Shown in pieces: positions 11,480 to 22,103 of a stretch of DNA of 64,000 nt. Each line of letters begins with the position of its first letter. Position 1 is the stretch's first letter. This DNA comes from Cryptomeria japonica. Lineage: Eukaryota > Streptophyta > Pinopsida > Cupressales > Cupressaceae. Location: NCBI RefSeq assembly GCF_030272615.1, contig NC_081409.1, forward strand, positions 878,759,220-878,823,219, written 5' to 3'. Under the pieces are notes generated by a model. That model had not been told where the DNA came from, ran no database searches, and saw only the letters and a program-made list of their open reading frames with translations. The translations under genes and the position numbers were made by a program.

Positions 11480-12570
11480 CATGGTGTTTGTGGAAGGTAG
11501 TGGCATGTCTCCTCACCTATTGATCCTCCCTCAAACTTTGCTATGGTGACAAGCTTTATGGCAAACAATGTTGCTCTTTATAGGGTGGATGCATCTCTTG
11601 GTGATAAGGTGGCCACTCATTTTATGGTGGCCCCTACGAATACTCTGCATGTGAAGGAGACTGAAACCAATGGTATTGATAAGGTGGCATCGTTGGGACC
11701 TACAATGGTTTCCCAATGCAGGGATTCTTCAAGAGCCCTCCTAGTCAATAATGTGACTATTTCCAATTCCAATGAGACAAGCATTCATGTGGAGATTATT
11801 TCCAAGGATGAGGAGACAAAGAAGGTGTAACCAAATGGTAGCACACATGCAAGGGTTGAAAGAACATGCTTGTTGGCAGCACTCAAGGGGGGTAGAACCC
11901 AACATTGTCCCAAAATATTTACAAACTGAGGAATGCATGACTATTACCTTATTGGACTCAATGGTTGATCACACGGTGCTCACTATGAACAAAATTTTGG
12001 CGGGGAAATTCTTTTCCCTCAAACCCACAATTGACATGGTCAAGAAATGAGTTGTTGCTAAATTGAAATTAAAGGATAGTGTTTCCATTAGCGCCATGTC
12101 AGGTGCTATCTTTCTCTTTAAATTTATGGTAGAGGAAGATGTTGTCATGGTACTCTCTAGATTTTGGATGTATGGTAAACATCATCTCTCTCTCTTTGTA
12201 GATGGAAATTCAATTTTGACCGTACTGCTGATCTACATAAGTTTGCCCCTATCTGGGTCCACCTTTTGGGACTCCCTTTGGAATACTGGGATGAGTCGAT
12301 CTTTAGATGGATTGGGAATATGTTCAAGCATTTTGTGGCAGTGTACGAGGTTACCTAGACATAATCCAGGTTGGTTTATTCTCGTTTCTATGTTTTGGCC
12401 ATAGTTAGGAAAAATCTTCCCAATTTTATTACTCTGAAATCTAAACTAGGAAGCTGGACCTAGGTTCTATTTGATGAGAATGCTAATTTTTAATGTGTTG
12501 TAAGCTTGGCCATTTTATTTTTAACTGAAAGGCCCATAACTCTAATCCTCTTAAACTAAAGGAAGCAATA
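11480..12570 (+). pseudogene. LINE-1 ORF1 (DUF4283 RNA-binding gag-like protein)
   Basis: The N-terminal part (11543-11830) is a serine/threonine-rich frame. From about 12063 the translation, read across one frameshift near 12200, gives the DUF4283 signature of plant LINE ORF1: 'FLFKFMVEEDV' then 'FWMYGKHHLSL', a 'W..NFDR..DLH..APIWV' strand and 'LLGLPLEYWDE...F..IGN'. A degraded zinc-knuckle-like piece (C-C-K-L-G-H-F-I) is near 12497-12525. DUF4283 ORF1 proteins bind the element RNA in the ribonucleoprotein. At least one frameshift and several stops break it. Confidence 0.72.
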
Positions 12571-13204
12571 ACCACTACGGATACTTTAAATAAAGGGGAT
12601 ACTAGCTCTGTGGCTGATAGCAATGACTATCCCTTTCGTGAAGGCTTAATTAAGTTACTAGGAACCCCTAACAAATATATTTGTGCAGATGATGTGGCTT
12701 ATACACCCCTCCCAGGTTAGACCCTTCTAGTGACAAACTCCCACAAAGGGAGGTTCAACCCTTGCTTGGTGAGGATGGGCGAGTGATATTGAGTTCTTCT
12801 GACTCATCGGGTTGTGGTACTCCCATGAGGAAGGAACCTTTGGAGGAGGGGGAGATCCCAAGCTGCCTGTCAGCCTCTTCCAACAAAACTAGAGAGGTCT
12901 TGATTCCAAATACCCCTTGTTGTGAGTAAGAATATTGAGCAAAGTTTTATAGCTCACACGGTGGATCCCTTTGTACCACCGAAGAATTTTTCTTCATCGA
13001 GGTCCTCCTCAAGTAGTTGTTTCCTATCCAACAATGAGGGTTGGATAACATAGAGGAGGAAGCATAGGAATATTAAAGATGATGTTTGATCAGAATTGAA
13101 TATGGTTCATACTTTGTAGAGACTCTCTATACATAAGGAAGCGACAAGGGAAATCGCCAATGGAAGGCAGAGGACCCTAGAGGCATTGACCAAAATAAAG
13201 AAAA

Positions 13205-13960
13205 GAAGTTCCTTTAATGGAACATGAGGGGCCTTAATAGTCCCCAAAAACAATATGCTCTCAAGAGATACATTTTAGAAATAAGATTGATGTTATTTTT
13301 CTTTAGGAAGTCAAAATGACTGATAACTCCTTTAATTCCATTGCTGGCAAAATATGGCATGGATCTCAGTTTGTGCTTAGCAATGCCAATGGGGCCTTTG
13401 GTGGAGTGGTTAACATGTGGTATCCTTTACGACCTTCCAACACTACCATGTGGGATCCTTTGCAATTTCCTAGCACCTTTGTCTCCTCCTTAACCAACTT
13501 TCTTACAATCAAATTATTTTCTCATGATGGCCTTGGTTCCGTATCAATGTTTACGCTCCCAACACTAGACTAGGTCATCTTGCCCTGTGGAATGACATCT
13601 CACTTTTGATCCAAAATGATGTTGATTCTCATTGGATAGTTGTTGGGGATTTCAACTCCCCTCTCTTCCCTTTGGAAAAGTCTAGGGGCCTTTGGGATTA
13701 TGCTGACAACATGACGGGCTTGTCTAGCTTCATCAACAAGAAAAAATTGCTGGATGTTGATTTGGTTGGATATAATTTTACTTGGTTCAATCATAGGAAA
13801 GGTGAACACCTCATCCAAGTCACATTGAATAGATTTTTAATCTCAACCAATTGGGATCTTGGCTTTAATGCCTTTCTACATGCCTTACCAAGGATGGTGT
13901 TTGACCACAATCCTATTCCCCTTGTGTGTTTGGTTGGATGCGCCAAGGGTAGTTTTCCCT
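13205..13960 (+). pseudogene. LINE-1 ORF2 endonuclease domain
   Basis: The domain opens at about 13219 with W-N-M-R-G-L-N-S-P. Next come a degraded strand for 'FLQE', a frame at 13316-13573 with the 'GAFGGV..MW' fold segment, and a frame at 13606-14064 carrying the catalytic GDFN (around residue 16), YNFTWFNHR (around residue 60) and FDHNPI in place of the usual SDH.PI. This is the order of an APE-like endonuclease. At least two frameshifts separate the pieces. Confidence 0.8.
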
Positions 13961-14399
13961 TTCTTTATGAAATTATGTGGACATCTCTTACTGAATTTCA
14001 GGATTGTACCAATAACTGGTGGAACACCCCAGTCATAGGAACACCAATGTTCATGGTGGCTTAATAATTGGACCTTATTCTCAAATAAATGTGAGGGGAT
14101 GGAATAAAAACACTTTTAGAAATATTTTTGTTAGAAAGAAGGAACTTAGTACAAAGTTGTCTACAATCCAAGAGTATATTTCTTAGGGGGATCTCTTTGA
14201 GGTCACTCATATAAAAGAGGAATGTCTTAAAAGGGATGGAAGGAAAATCTAAAATAGGAGGAAATCTTCTGGAAACCGAAATCAAGAGTGTAATGGTTGA
14301 AGGAAGGGGATAGAAACTCAACTTTATTTCACAAATTGACTAGTAGGTATAGAAGGAGAAATCTGATTACTTGCTTAAAAATTGATTAGAACCAAGAAA

Positions 14400-15318
14400 T
14401 TAAAGATAATGATATTTTAGGGGATATGGCCTTAGACTATTTTCATAGGTTGTTTGAAGATGACAACAGGATCAAGAATACTTCTCTAAATGATATTATC
14501 CTCCAATGCTTCTTGAACTCCTTGAATGATGAGGACAATATTGTCATAATGGACCCACTTAGAGATGATGAGTTATGGAAGGTAATATTCTCTATGGGTG
14601 CTTACAAAGCCTCATACTCGAATGGCTTCACCTTGAATTTTTTTCAAGACTTTTGGGACATTATTTTTGCTGATGTTACCATGGCTACTGAGGATTTTTT
14701 CTGAATAGGAAAATTACTAAAAATGTTGAATAACACTTACATTGCCTCGATCCCAAAATTTCAAGAAACCACATGCCTCAAGGACTTCAGATCCATCAAC
14801 CCTTGCAAAACAGTCTACAAAATATTTTCTAAAGTCCTTGTCAACAAGATTAAGCCTTTCCTTGATAATCTCATTAGTCATAGCCAGAAAGGTTTCGTTC
14901 CAGGAAGACAAATCTTGGATGCTACCATCACCACTCATGAGGTTATTCACTCTATGGATAAATGTTTCCAACTAGGTATAGTTTTGAAGCTTTAAATTTC
15001 CAAGGCTTATGACAAAGTTAATTGGGACTTCTTGTTTAAAGTCCTTAGAAAACTTGGGGTTGGCGATAGACTGCTTAAACTTATCAAAGAATGTATAACT
15101 ATTGCCAAATATTATGTACTTGTCAATGGTGTCCCTGGAGAACCTTTTGGAGCTTGTAGGGGAGTTTGTTGATGACACTCTTCTCTTTGGGGTGGCTTCA
15201 GTTGTTAAAGATAAGGGGTGGAAAAACTTCCTCAATCAATATGTAGATTCACTTGGTTATCATATCAAATATGATAAGAGCTATATTTACTTTTTCCATA
15301 CTACTAATAGACTCCAAA
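14400..15318 (+). pseudogene. LINE-1 ORF2 reverse transcriptase, N-terminal part
   Basis: Frame 14426-14704 is the conserved lead-in (YFHRLFEDDN, PLRDDELWKVIFSM, then FFQDFWDIIFADV), with the usual KAPGPDG reduced to KASYSNG. Frame 14723-14995 carries the RT fingers: IASIPKF, DFRSINPC, KIFSKVL and KGFVPGRQILDA. After 'KAYDKVNWDFL' and 'VNGVPGEPFGACRG' the sequence jumps straight to EFVDDTLLF (15165-15195). The stretch normally between them, with the LRQGDPLSP motif, is missing, so there is an internal deletion. The domain is cut at 15318 by solo LTR A and resumes at 30794. Confidence 0.85.
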
Positions 15319-15323
15319 ATAAG
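15319..15323 (+). repeat. Left TSD (ATAAG) of solo LTR A
   Basis: ATAAG precedes TGTTGGCAATATC at 15324 and recurs at 30789-30793 after ATATCCAACA. The LINE-1 RT coding sense continues across the two outer flanks. Confidence 0.9.
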
Positions 15324-15888
15324 TGTTGGCAATATCAAGGAAGGAAAACTAAGAGGGGGGGGGTGTGAATCAATTTTAACTAGATTAAACAGATTAAGCA
15401 CAATCTTAGATCTGATCAACTGCAACAAAAAAGAAAGATAACAACACTAACAACAACACAAATAACACCAATATTTTTGGCATGGAAAAACCGGTTATGG
15501 TAAAAACCATGGTAGGAACCTATCCATAAGGAGATGATATTCTGCAGTAGTATTGTAGCGTCCTAAAATTGCGACACTTGCAATTTTGACTACATTTGGG
15601 TCTTCACGATGGTGACGCAACACTGAACCTGAATGGAGACCCCGAAACTTGTCCATGACATCAAAAACTGCATTTTCCAGCACCCTGGCCTGATCCTCCT
15701 TGCACCTTGCTGTCCCTGCTGGGCACCCTGGTCCCCGAGGACCATGGCACCTAGCGCCCTGGTCCCTAGCCCTATTTTGGGCCCGGTCTCTTTTGGGGCC
15801 TCGGGTCTTTAAGTTTGCAAATTGGAAAATAATCTTTCCTGGTCGGCCTAAGGTTGGAAAAATCATTCTTTTAACCCTAATTGACAAG

Positions 15889-15896
15889 TATATAAA
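15889..15896 (+). promoter_or_regulatory. TATA box in 5' LTR of gag-only element
   Basis: TATATAAA. It is conserved at the same LTR position in the other three LTRs of this family (22425-22432; minus strand at 56501-56508 and 63101-63108), so transcription probably starts 25-35 bases downstream. Confidence 0.7.
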
Positions 15897-15967
15897 CTAC
15901 ATTTTCCTCTCCCATTTTGGGTAGATGAAAAGAGGAAGGACATATGTGTACAAGACGTGGAAACGAT

Positions 15968-16010
15968 ATTCAAGCATTCAAGCATTCAAGCATTCAAGCA
16001 TTCCTTCAAG
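15968..16010 (+). repeat. ATTCAAGC short tandem repeat
   Basis: Four ATTCAAGC units followed by an interrupted unit, just downstream of the TATA box. The 3' LTR has three units at 22504-22527. The minus-strand copies at about 56412-56445 and 63012-63045 have fewer or altered units. It is therefore a length-variable microsatellite within the transcribed LTR. Confidence 0.7.
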
Positions 16011-16740
16011 CAATTGATCATTCTAAGTCTCCATTCAAGGCTAAGTGTTGCATTCAAGACAAGGATTCAACCATTGAAGAGGAGATCACATACAACATAC
16101 AACATACAACAACATTTACACCTTTGCATGTAAGAATACAAACATTCTTACAACAAGGTATCAAGTACTTGTTTACATTACAAACATTTACATTTACAAC
16201 ATTTCTCATTTCTTGGTTAATTCCAAAACTGGGGTTTGACCTAAGGGAAAACCCCTAATCCCTAACCCCCCAATCGTCTCCGCTTTTCTGTGTGTAGGTT
16301 GCAGGTACGTGGCTGTAATTGAAGATCTGGAATCCTTGTGAATTTTTCAGAGGATTGTGTGCACGCCGGGCGCCATCGTCCCATCAACTTTCGCCCGAAT
16401 TTGCAGAACAACATCATCTCAACATTTTACTGCTAATTCCAGGTCCGCAGCTTCATCCTATATTCCTATCTCCATTTATAAGCGAATCTTTCTTGCTTCT
16501 ACATACATTCCTAGTTCAATCTTCTATCTACATTCTTTACAAAAGAGGGTAGCCTTGCTGTCACAACCCTTGAAACTCATTTAGAATCCAATCTTGCATT
16601 GTGTGGGATTGGATCTTGTGGGCTTCAACCCCTCTTTTGAATGTAAAGTCCCTCCTAAGTGAAAATCGTCAATCCTAGTGACCTCCCTTCTCCTTGGAGT
16701 GGGGGAGAACACCTAGGGTTCGATTTTCCACTTTACATTT

Positions 16741-16759
16741 TGGTGAACCCGACGTGAAC
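16741..16759 (+). other. Putative primer binding site of gag-only element
   Basis: TGGTGAACCCGACGTGAAC begins three bases after the 5' LTR and is identical in the second copy (62198-62216, minus strand). The position and the leading TGG (complement of a tRNA CCA end) fit a primer binding site. I cannot name the tRNA from memory; it is not the initiator-Met type (TGGTATCAGAG) used by the Copia and chromovirus elements here. Confidence 0.55.
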
Positions 16760-17110
16760 ATCCTTTCTTATTATTCATGGTTAGATCTGAAAATTGGATG
16801 CCTTGATTACATTTCCATGTTTGATCTTTTGCAAATTTTAGAGGTTAATTGCATAAAAACCCTAAATTTTCTTTTTAGTAATTGAGCTTGTGAAATGTTT
16901 AATTATTAATGCTTGTTTCAGATCTACCCTTCTATTACAAATTATCAATTCATATTTGTGCTTTAATTCTGAAAATTAAGTGGTTAAGTGTCAAAACCCT
17001 AATTTTAAAAACCCTCTTGATTCAACCTTTGACCGACAATTTCACTGATCAAAACATCTCCAAATCGGCTGTAACTTTGGATTCCGCAACAAAATCATAA
17101 TATCTTTCAT

Positions 17111-17192
17111 CCCTGAAAATTTGGAAAAAAGTTGCGAGGACCGTGTGCACCCCGAGCGCCATCATCCCCGACATTTTTTCCGAAATTTTGGG
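17111..17192 (+). repeat. 82-bp imperfect palindrome, leader module 1
   Basis: Left arm CCCTGAAAATTTGGAAAAAA pairs with right arm TTTTTTCCGAAATTTTGGG. Inside are GGACCGTG and CATCATCCCC and the self-complementary GTGCAC. A related module lies at 17733-17815. Confidence 0.7.
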
Positions 17193-17732
17193 AGTTAGAT
17201 CTTACTGTATTTTTCTGCTAAAATCCAGAATTTTGGCTGATTTTATCAATTCTAACACTTTCAAAATTAAAGTCAAAGTTGGTCTAGGGATTGCTTGGTT
17301 TAAGGCTTCTAATTATTCAAAAATTGTTGAAATTGAAATTCATGTCAAAATTGCATTTCTTACTATCCTAAATCTGAAAAGTGTGTTGGCATTCATTCGA
17401 AATTTCAGTGCTTTATTCAAATTTTTGCAATTTGTGACTTTTGAAATTAGATGTTTAATTACAACAACCTTGATTTCCACTTTCAAAATTGAATTTTGCG
17501 TGAAATTGAGTCAATTTTTAAATTTCAAAACCTGCATTGCTTTTAGTATTCCCTCTAAAATCATAAAATTCAAAATTTCAGTTTCCCTCTCTTTTCCAAA
17601 ATTCAAATTTTGCATTTTTCGACAATCTTGGTAGGGTTCAATTTTGAGATTGCAACTTTAATTTGGTCTATCTACAGATCGTAAAATCACTCAATTTTTT
17701 CAGGTTAGCTGTAAAATCATCATAGCTTTCAT

Positions 17733-17815
17733 CCCTGAAAAATTTCGAAAAAAGTTGCAAGGACCGTGTGCACTCCGTTCGCCACGGTCCCAGACATTTT
17801 TTCTGAAATTTCGGG
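17733..17815 (+). repeat. 83-bp imperfect palindrome, leader module 2
   Basis: Outer arms are CCCTGAAAAATTTCGAAAAA and TTTTTTCTGAAATTTCGGG. The inner stem is perfect: GGACCGTG (17761-17768) against CACGGTCC (17783-17790). The loop side carries self-complementary GTGCAC at 17768-17773. It lies about 100 bases upstream of the gag ATG at 17918. Confidence 0.75.
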
Positions 17816-17917
17816 AGATTGTCCCGATTGCATTTAACAGCTTAAATCTAGGAGATTGGCTGATTTTACTGAAATTTGCTACCTCTAAATTCAAAATCTT
17901 CTCTCTCTCTTTAGTGC

Positions 17918-18007
17918 ATGAGTTTTACAACAATAAGCCCTACTTACACTATCCCCGTTAGATGAAGCCTTAGAATTAAGTCTTTCCAAGGTTTAATTAC
18001 TGAGGAG
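17918..18007 (+). pseudogene. Original N-terminus of gag, broken by one stop
   Basis: An ATG at 17918 is in frame with the long frame at 18008 (30 codons upstream) and matches the start of the gag frame in the second copy (61038, minus). Codon 16 is TGA (17963-17965) where the second copy has an arginine CGA codon. A single C-to-T change therefore removed the natural start region, and translation could only use the ATG at 18008. Confidence 0.75.
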
Positions 18008-21000
18008 ATGGAACCTAATTTGAATGGCCTTTTTAATGAAGACATGGGTAATTCCTCTAATCCTCTTAACGATGAAGAAGCTCTCCATGAGGTTTCTGAA
18101 GAACAACTTTCGAAATTGGATAACCAATTTGACGATTTTCGACAATGGATGTCTCAAGAATACCCTGATAGTCAAGCTCTTCCTTTAATTGAGGGTCTAA
18201 AACGTATGCTTCAAAGTGATAAGAATGGAATTGATATTTTGCGTGGTATTGCACACATTGTGGATTCAAATGTGATGCCTATGAAGAGTTGTGCTGAAAC
18301 TTTGGGTTATACACAACCTCCTACTCAAGACAATCATTCTATTCCTTTGACAACTTCTATTGCTAGTATACCTACTTTCACATCAAACATAATGACTACT
18401 TCAATACAAGACATTCCTCCTATGATCACCAATCATAGGGGCAACCCTTCTTCTTCAATCAACCCTCTTCCTTCATTCAATCTGACTTCTTCATTCATTC
18501 CTTCAATGAGTGTTCCTATTACATCTCCACAAATGAACCTGGCGCAAGGGGGCAATTCATTTAACCATTCCATTCCTCCTTGTAGTGTTCCTCCTTTCCA
18601 ATCATCTCCTATGACTAACTATCATAGTGTCCCGCCACCTTACTCTCTACCTTCTTTCAATAACATAACACCTCCATCTCAATCTAACACGTCTAATATG
18701 AACTCTTCGACTGAAGCAACCATTAACAATCTTGCACAAACTGTCTCTTCTTTACAGCAACAAATTGCCTTTATGAATCAATCTAAGTTTAGTGTGCCCA
18801 CATTTGATGTTGCGAGCCCACTTTCTCTTGACATTGTTCGAGCTATTCCCCCTAAACATGTTGAAATTCCGCATTTGGAGCTTTATAATGGTAAAGGTGA
18901 TCCTCTAACACATGTTAAGACTTTTCAAACAATATGTACCGATTTTGCTTATGACCAAAGGTTGCTTGCAAAACTGTTTACTAGAACATTAAGAGACAAA
19001 GCCCTACAATGGTATTGCTCGTTGCCTTCCTATTCTATTACTTCTTTCGAACAACTTGCAAATGCTTTTATTCAACAATTTCAAAACAATATAAGTCCTA
19101 AAGTTACTTTGATTGATTTAATGCATTGTAAACAAGGTGTTAAAGAAAAAGTGACTGATTTCATTGGTAGATATAAGCATTTGTATGCTCAAATTTCTTT
19201 TCCAGTGCCTGACAATGATATTCAAAGAATCTTTATTTCTAATTTACAAAAAGATATTCGAGATAAACTCCTATTTTCTGAGTTTACTTCTTTCCAACAG
19301 TTGTGTGCAACTCTTCACAATTATCAACTGACTGTGAGTCAAATGGAACAATCACATCCTATGGCTCCGAGTGATAAGGGTGATAGTAGTCAACAACCAT
19401 TTGGGAAGTTTAAACCGAACAGAGAGTCCATTAAATTCAATGAAAACATCATCAACAACAATGTGAATGCAGCATCAGGTGTGCCTCCTATTTCTAAGTT
19501 TTTCAAGAAAGAAAGAAAGTTTACTCCTTTGAATGAATCATTGCATAGTATTATGAATAAGTTATTGGAACAAAATGTGCTTACTCTTCCTCCTATAAGA
19601 CAAATATATCCTACAAAGATTAATTCACCCTATTTTGATAACAAATCTTTTTGTCAATTTCATCGTCAACATGGGCATGATACTGAAAAATGTTTTGCTT
19701 TAAAGAGTAAAATTCAAGATTTGATTGATAATAATACTATCTCTGTTTCAGGAGTGAATGATAAAGGCAATACATCTGTAGCTCCTCCTAACCAAAATCT
19801 TCAGATTTTTACTGTTCCATTACATTCTCATACCTCTAATGCGATTGAGGCTAATGATTCCTCTTTCTCATCTGATGGTCTTGTGTCTATGACTCCGAAT
19901 GTGATTAACTTTGTAGAGCAGCAAGAAAACCCTAAAAAACCTTCCATCACATTTGATTCTAATGAAACTATCAGGGCACCTGATGGTCCTTTATACATAG
20001 TTGCAAAAGTCAAGAATACACCTTGCCGTGGAGTGCTTATTGACCCTTCTTGCATGGTTAATGTTATTACTGAAGAATTTCTTTTTACTTTGCAATTGAA
20101 TCAAGTGATCTATGACGAAACAAATGTGGTTGTGAAATTATTTGATGCATTTTCTTCTCCTGCAATTGGTTCTATTACATTAACTATTGAGGTCCATAAC
20201 AAATCCCTTGATGTGAGCTTTGCTATTATTCCATCGTCCGAACAATTTCGTGTGAAGCTAGGCTATCCTTGGCTGTCTTCCATGAAAGCTATTGCTTCTC
20301 TTATTCACAAGTGTTTGAAATTTCTCCATAATGGTGAAGTTGTTACTGTCAATCATAGTCTCTTTAAACCAGCTGAAAGAACTTCTAGCGTTCCTATTGA
20401 TTATTTCTGGCCTAAACAATTCCAATCTCTTCCACCGCGAAGTGATCATCTTTTCAAATCTTATCAAAAGTGGAAAAAAGGTATGATCCTATCTCTAAGT
20501 GAACCTAGAACACCCAAACTTGATATTCCTATCATTCTTGAGAAGGAAGTTCTTCCTTTGAAAGATAAAACTAATGTCTTTCCTCAAAAAGATTCCCAAC
20601 CCATCCCTATGGATGTGACTATGTCTATGCCTAATAAACTTTCTAAAAGTAGACCTATACCTCCTCGTCATGATGGACTTGGTCTCCTTCCTAAACCCAA
20701 TATTCTTCCTTTATATGGAGCAGTTCCTCCTCCTTCTTTTTATAGAGAGAAGAGACCTTCTTCTTCTCCTATTATCCAACCTAAGAGACCACAACCTAAA
20801 GACCCAAGTGATAAGGATGAGAACATTCCTCCTCCTCAATCTTCTCAACTTCTTACTCAGACTAGACGAAATCGTTCTGCGCATGAATGCCGACGAAAGC
20901 GTCATCTTAAAGCTCAGGTAGCTGCTTCTCAAACTTTGCGATCCCCAAAAACACCTTCAGCTAGCATTATTCCATTTTCTCCTCAGCCAGAAATTGAGCC

Positions 21001-21361
21001 AAAATCTCCTAAACATAAGGTGCATGATGGTCTTGATCCTGTGCGAGTTAAAGATCCTATTTTTATAAATCTTGATGATGATATAGATGAAAATGTTATT
21101 CATGATGAAAATGTTACTTCTCTTGCTTCTGATAGTGAATATGAACTTGTTGATGTTGATAACCATTTATCTAACGAATTTTCTAAAGCACTTATCCTAG
21201 CTCCTAGACAAGAACAACGTGGCCTGGAACATGAACATAGCCCTTGTTTGGATCTTGTGATAGCTCCATCTGCTGTGTTGGATGTTCCTCCTCTAGCGTG
21301 TTCCCTGCCTTCCCGAAACATTGATCAGCAAGATCGGGGGGTAGATGACATGCTAGACTAG
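18008..21361 (+). CDS. Gag / protease-like polyprotein of the gag-only element (1,117 aa)
   Basis: The longest open frame of the window. In order: an acidic N-terminus; a P/S/N-rich linker (residues ~100-260); a Retrotrans_gag capsid-like domain (about 280-450, with LELYNGKGDPLTHVKTFQ, ALQWYCSLP and FIQQFQNN); a zinc-knuckle variant C-x2-H-x4-H-x4-C at about 548-561 (as in Tat/Athila-type Gypsy gags); a retropepsin-like fold at about 655-790 whose active-site triplet reads D-P-S (VLIDPSCMV) instead of D-S/T-G; and a long proline-rich, then charged, tail. There is no RT or integrase. It would form particles that package the element RNA, with enzymes supplied by a relative. The altered triplet suggests the protease is inactive or never functional. 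It probably lost its first 30 codons to a stop at 17963. Confidence 0.88.
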   Translation: MEPNLNGLFNEDMGNSSNPLNDEEALHEVSEEQLSKLDNQFDDFRQWMSQEYPDSQALPLIEGLKRMLQSDKNGIDILRGIAHIVDSNVMPMKSCAETLGYTQPPTQDNHSIPLTTSIASIPTFTSNIMTTSIQDIPPMITNHRGNPSSSINPLPSFNLTSSFIPSMSVPITSPQMNLAQGGNSFNHSIPPCSVPPFQSSPMTNYHSVPPPYSLPSFNNITPPSQSNTSNMNSSTEATINNLAQTVSSLQQQIAFMNQSKFSVPTFDVASPLSLDIVRAIPPKHVEIPHLELYNGKGDPLTHVKTFQTICTDFAYDQRLLAKLFTRTLRDKALQWYCSLPSYSITSFEQLANAFIQQFQNNISPKVTLIDLMHCKQGVKEKVTDFIGRYKHLYAQISFPVPDNDIQRIFISNLQKDIRDKLLFSEFTSFQQLCATLHNYQLTVSQMEQSHPMAPSDKGDSSQQPFGKFKPNRESIKFNENIINNNVNAASGVPPISKFFKKERKFTPLNESLHSIMNKLLEQNVLTLPPIRQIYPTKINSPYFDNKSFCQFHRQHGHDTEKCFALKSKIQDLIDNNTISVSGVNDKGNTSVAPPNQNLQIFTVPLHSHTSNAIEANDSSFSSDGLVSMTPNVINFVEQQENPKKPSITFDSNETIRAPDGPLYIVAKVKNTPCRGVLIDPSCMVNVITEEFLFTLQLNQVIYDETNVVVKLFDAFSSPAIGSITLTIEVHNKSLDVSFAIIPSSEQFRVKLGYPWLSSMKAIASLIHKCLKFLHNGEVVTVNHSLFKPAERTSSVPIDYFWPKQFQSLPPRSDHLFKSYQKWKKGMILSLSEPRTPKLDIPIILEKEVLPLKDKTNVFPQKDSQPIPMDVTMSMPNKLSKSRPIPPRHDGLGLLPKPNILPLYGAVPPPSFYREKRPSSSPIIQPKRPQPKDPSDKDENIPPPQSSQLLTQTRRNRSAHECRRKRHLKAQVAASQTLRSPKTPSASIIPFSPQPEIEPKSPKHKVHDGLDPVRVKDPIFINLDDDIDENVIHDENVTSLASDSEYELVDVDNHLSNEFSKALILAPRQEQRGLEHEHSPCLDLVIAPSAVLDVPPLACSLPSRNIDQQDRGVDDMLD

Positions 21362-22088
21362 TTTCATTAGCATAGCAGATTCTCTCCTCCTCTCTTGTGT
21401 TACTTCTTCTATGTGTTATTCTCATTCTTCTATTTGTTGTCCTTAGTGTTGTCTACTTGAGGACGATGCAAAGCATTGCGACCTCTTTTGGTCTCTCTCA
21501 TGTTGACTCAAAAGACACATGTGTTCCCTTCTTCTAGGTGACCTTCCTTGATTGGGGAATGAAGAACAATTATGCATACATACATATGATTCACATGAAT
21601 TATCATACAGCATACTGACCCCAAGGAAAGCGAAGTCACCTCGTGCTTTGTGTTTTGTGTCTATTATCCTTGGGTTTATCTCACACTTGGGGGATAAATC
21701 TTTGTGATAACATGCTCCTTTCCCTTCTCATTTCTTATGTGTATCACTACCTTAAAGCAATCACCCCCGGTGAGGCACGATCGCTTTAACGTAGGGGGGC
21801 ATACACCCTGTTCATATCTCTTCAAGATACTTGAAAATTTCTTGACAAATTTAGCTTTGCCTTGAAAATTTTTGATATCTTTCTTGCATGACTCATAGTG
21901 AGGGAACCTTACTACTGACAGTCATGGTTCTCCCTCGTGATCTTCCCTTTTACTTTGTCAATCGAAGTTGTAAGATCCTTAGTCCATTGGGGGCTTGGTG
22001 TGTCTTACCTCCTTGACATGGTGAAAGTCTTTCAATATTGTTTCCTTGTACTTTACTGGAAGTATTGGCGTACGCTTATACTCCTGCT
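21362..22088 (+). other. Non-coding 3' internal region of gag-only element
   Basis: About 730 bases with no coding signal where an autonomous Gypsy would carry RT, RNase H and integrase. It is conserved with the second copy (56876-57601, minus), including the CACCCCCGGTGAGGC string near 21764. Confidence 0.7.
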
Positions 22089-22103
22089 AAAGTGGGGGCT
22101 AAA
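22089..22103 (+). other. Polypurine tract of gag-only element
   Basis: AAAGTGGGGGCTAAA ends directly at the 3' LTR start (22104). The reverse complement is at 56861-56875 in the second copy. It is the usual position for the second-strand primer, though it includes one T and one C-T pair. Confidence 0.65.

Larger units (their letters stand above)
15554..16737 (+). repeat. 5' LTR of gag-only element, copy 1
   Basis: 1,184 bp, TGTAGCGTCC...CTTTACA. It contains GC-rich inverted repeats near 15720-15775, a TATA box at 15889-15896, an ATTCAAGC tandem repeat (four units, about 15968-15999), a GGGGTTT/AAAACCCC hairpin at 16231-16255 and a GCGCC-centred hairpin near 16345-16400. Compared with the 3' LTR it lacks about 30 bases near 16340, where the 3' copy has the stretch around 22870-22900. 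It also has extra bases in the GC-rich part. Confidence 0.9.
16760..17917 (+). other. Long 5' leader of gag-only element with two palindromic modules
   Basis: About 1.16 kb between the primer site and the gag start, without a credible gene (the frame at 17143-17634 is an F/I/K-rich chance frame). It holds two copies, about 620 bases apart, of an ~82-bp imperfect palindrome. Leaders of this kind in retroelements usually carry packaging and dimerisation signals. The leader of the second copy (61039-62197) has the same layout. Confidence 0.6.

Noticed and set aside
15968-16010. ATTCAAGC repeats as a CRISPR-like array
   Set aside because: Eight-base head-to-tail units without spacers, inside an LTR; a plain microsatellite.
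17143-17634. 163-codon frame in the leader of the gag-only element (and 260 codons at 61272-62054 on the minus strand)
   Set aside because: F/I/K-rich frames through a leader dominated by AAATTT strings; the two copies do not keep the same frame length, and a palindromic module runs through each.
18008-21361. The long open frame taken as a host gene
   Set aside because: It sits between matched LTRs with a TSD, a primer site and a polypurine tract, has a Retrotrans_gag domain, and a second copy exists at 57602-61038.
20711-21425. Minus-strand frames opposite the gag tail
   Set aside because: They mirror codon runs of the sense frame and have no independent support.
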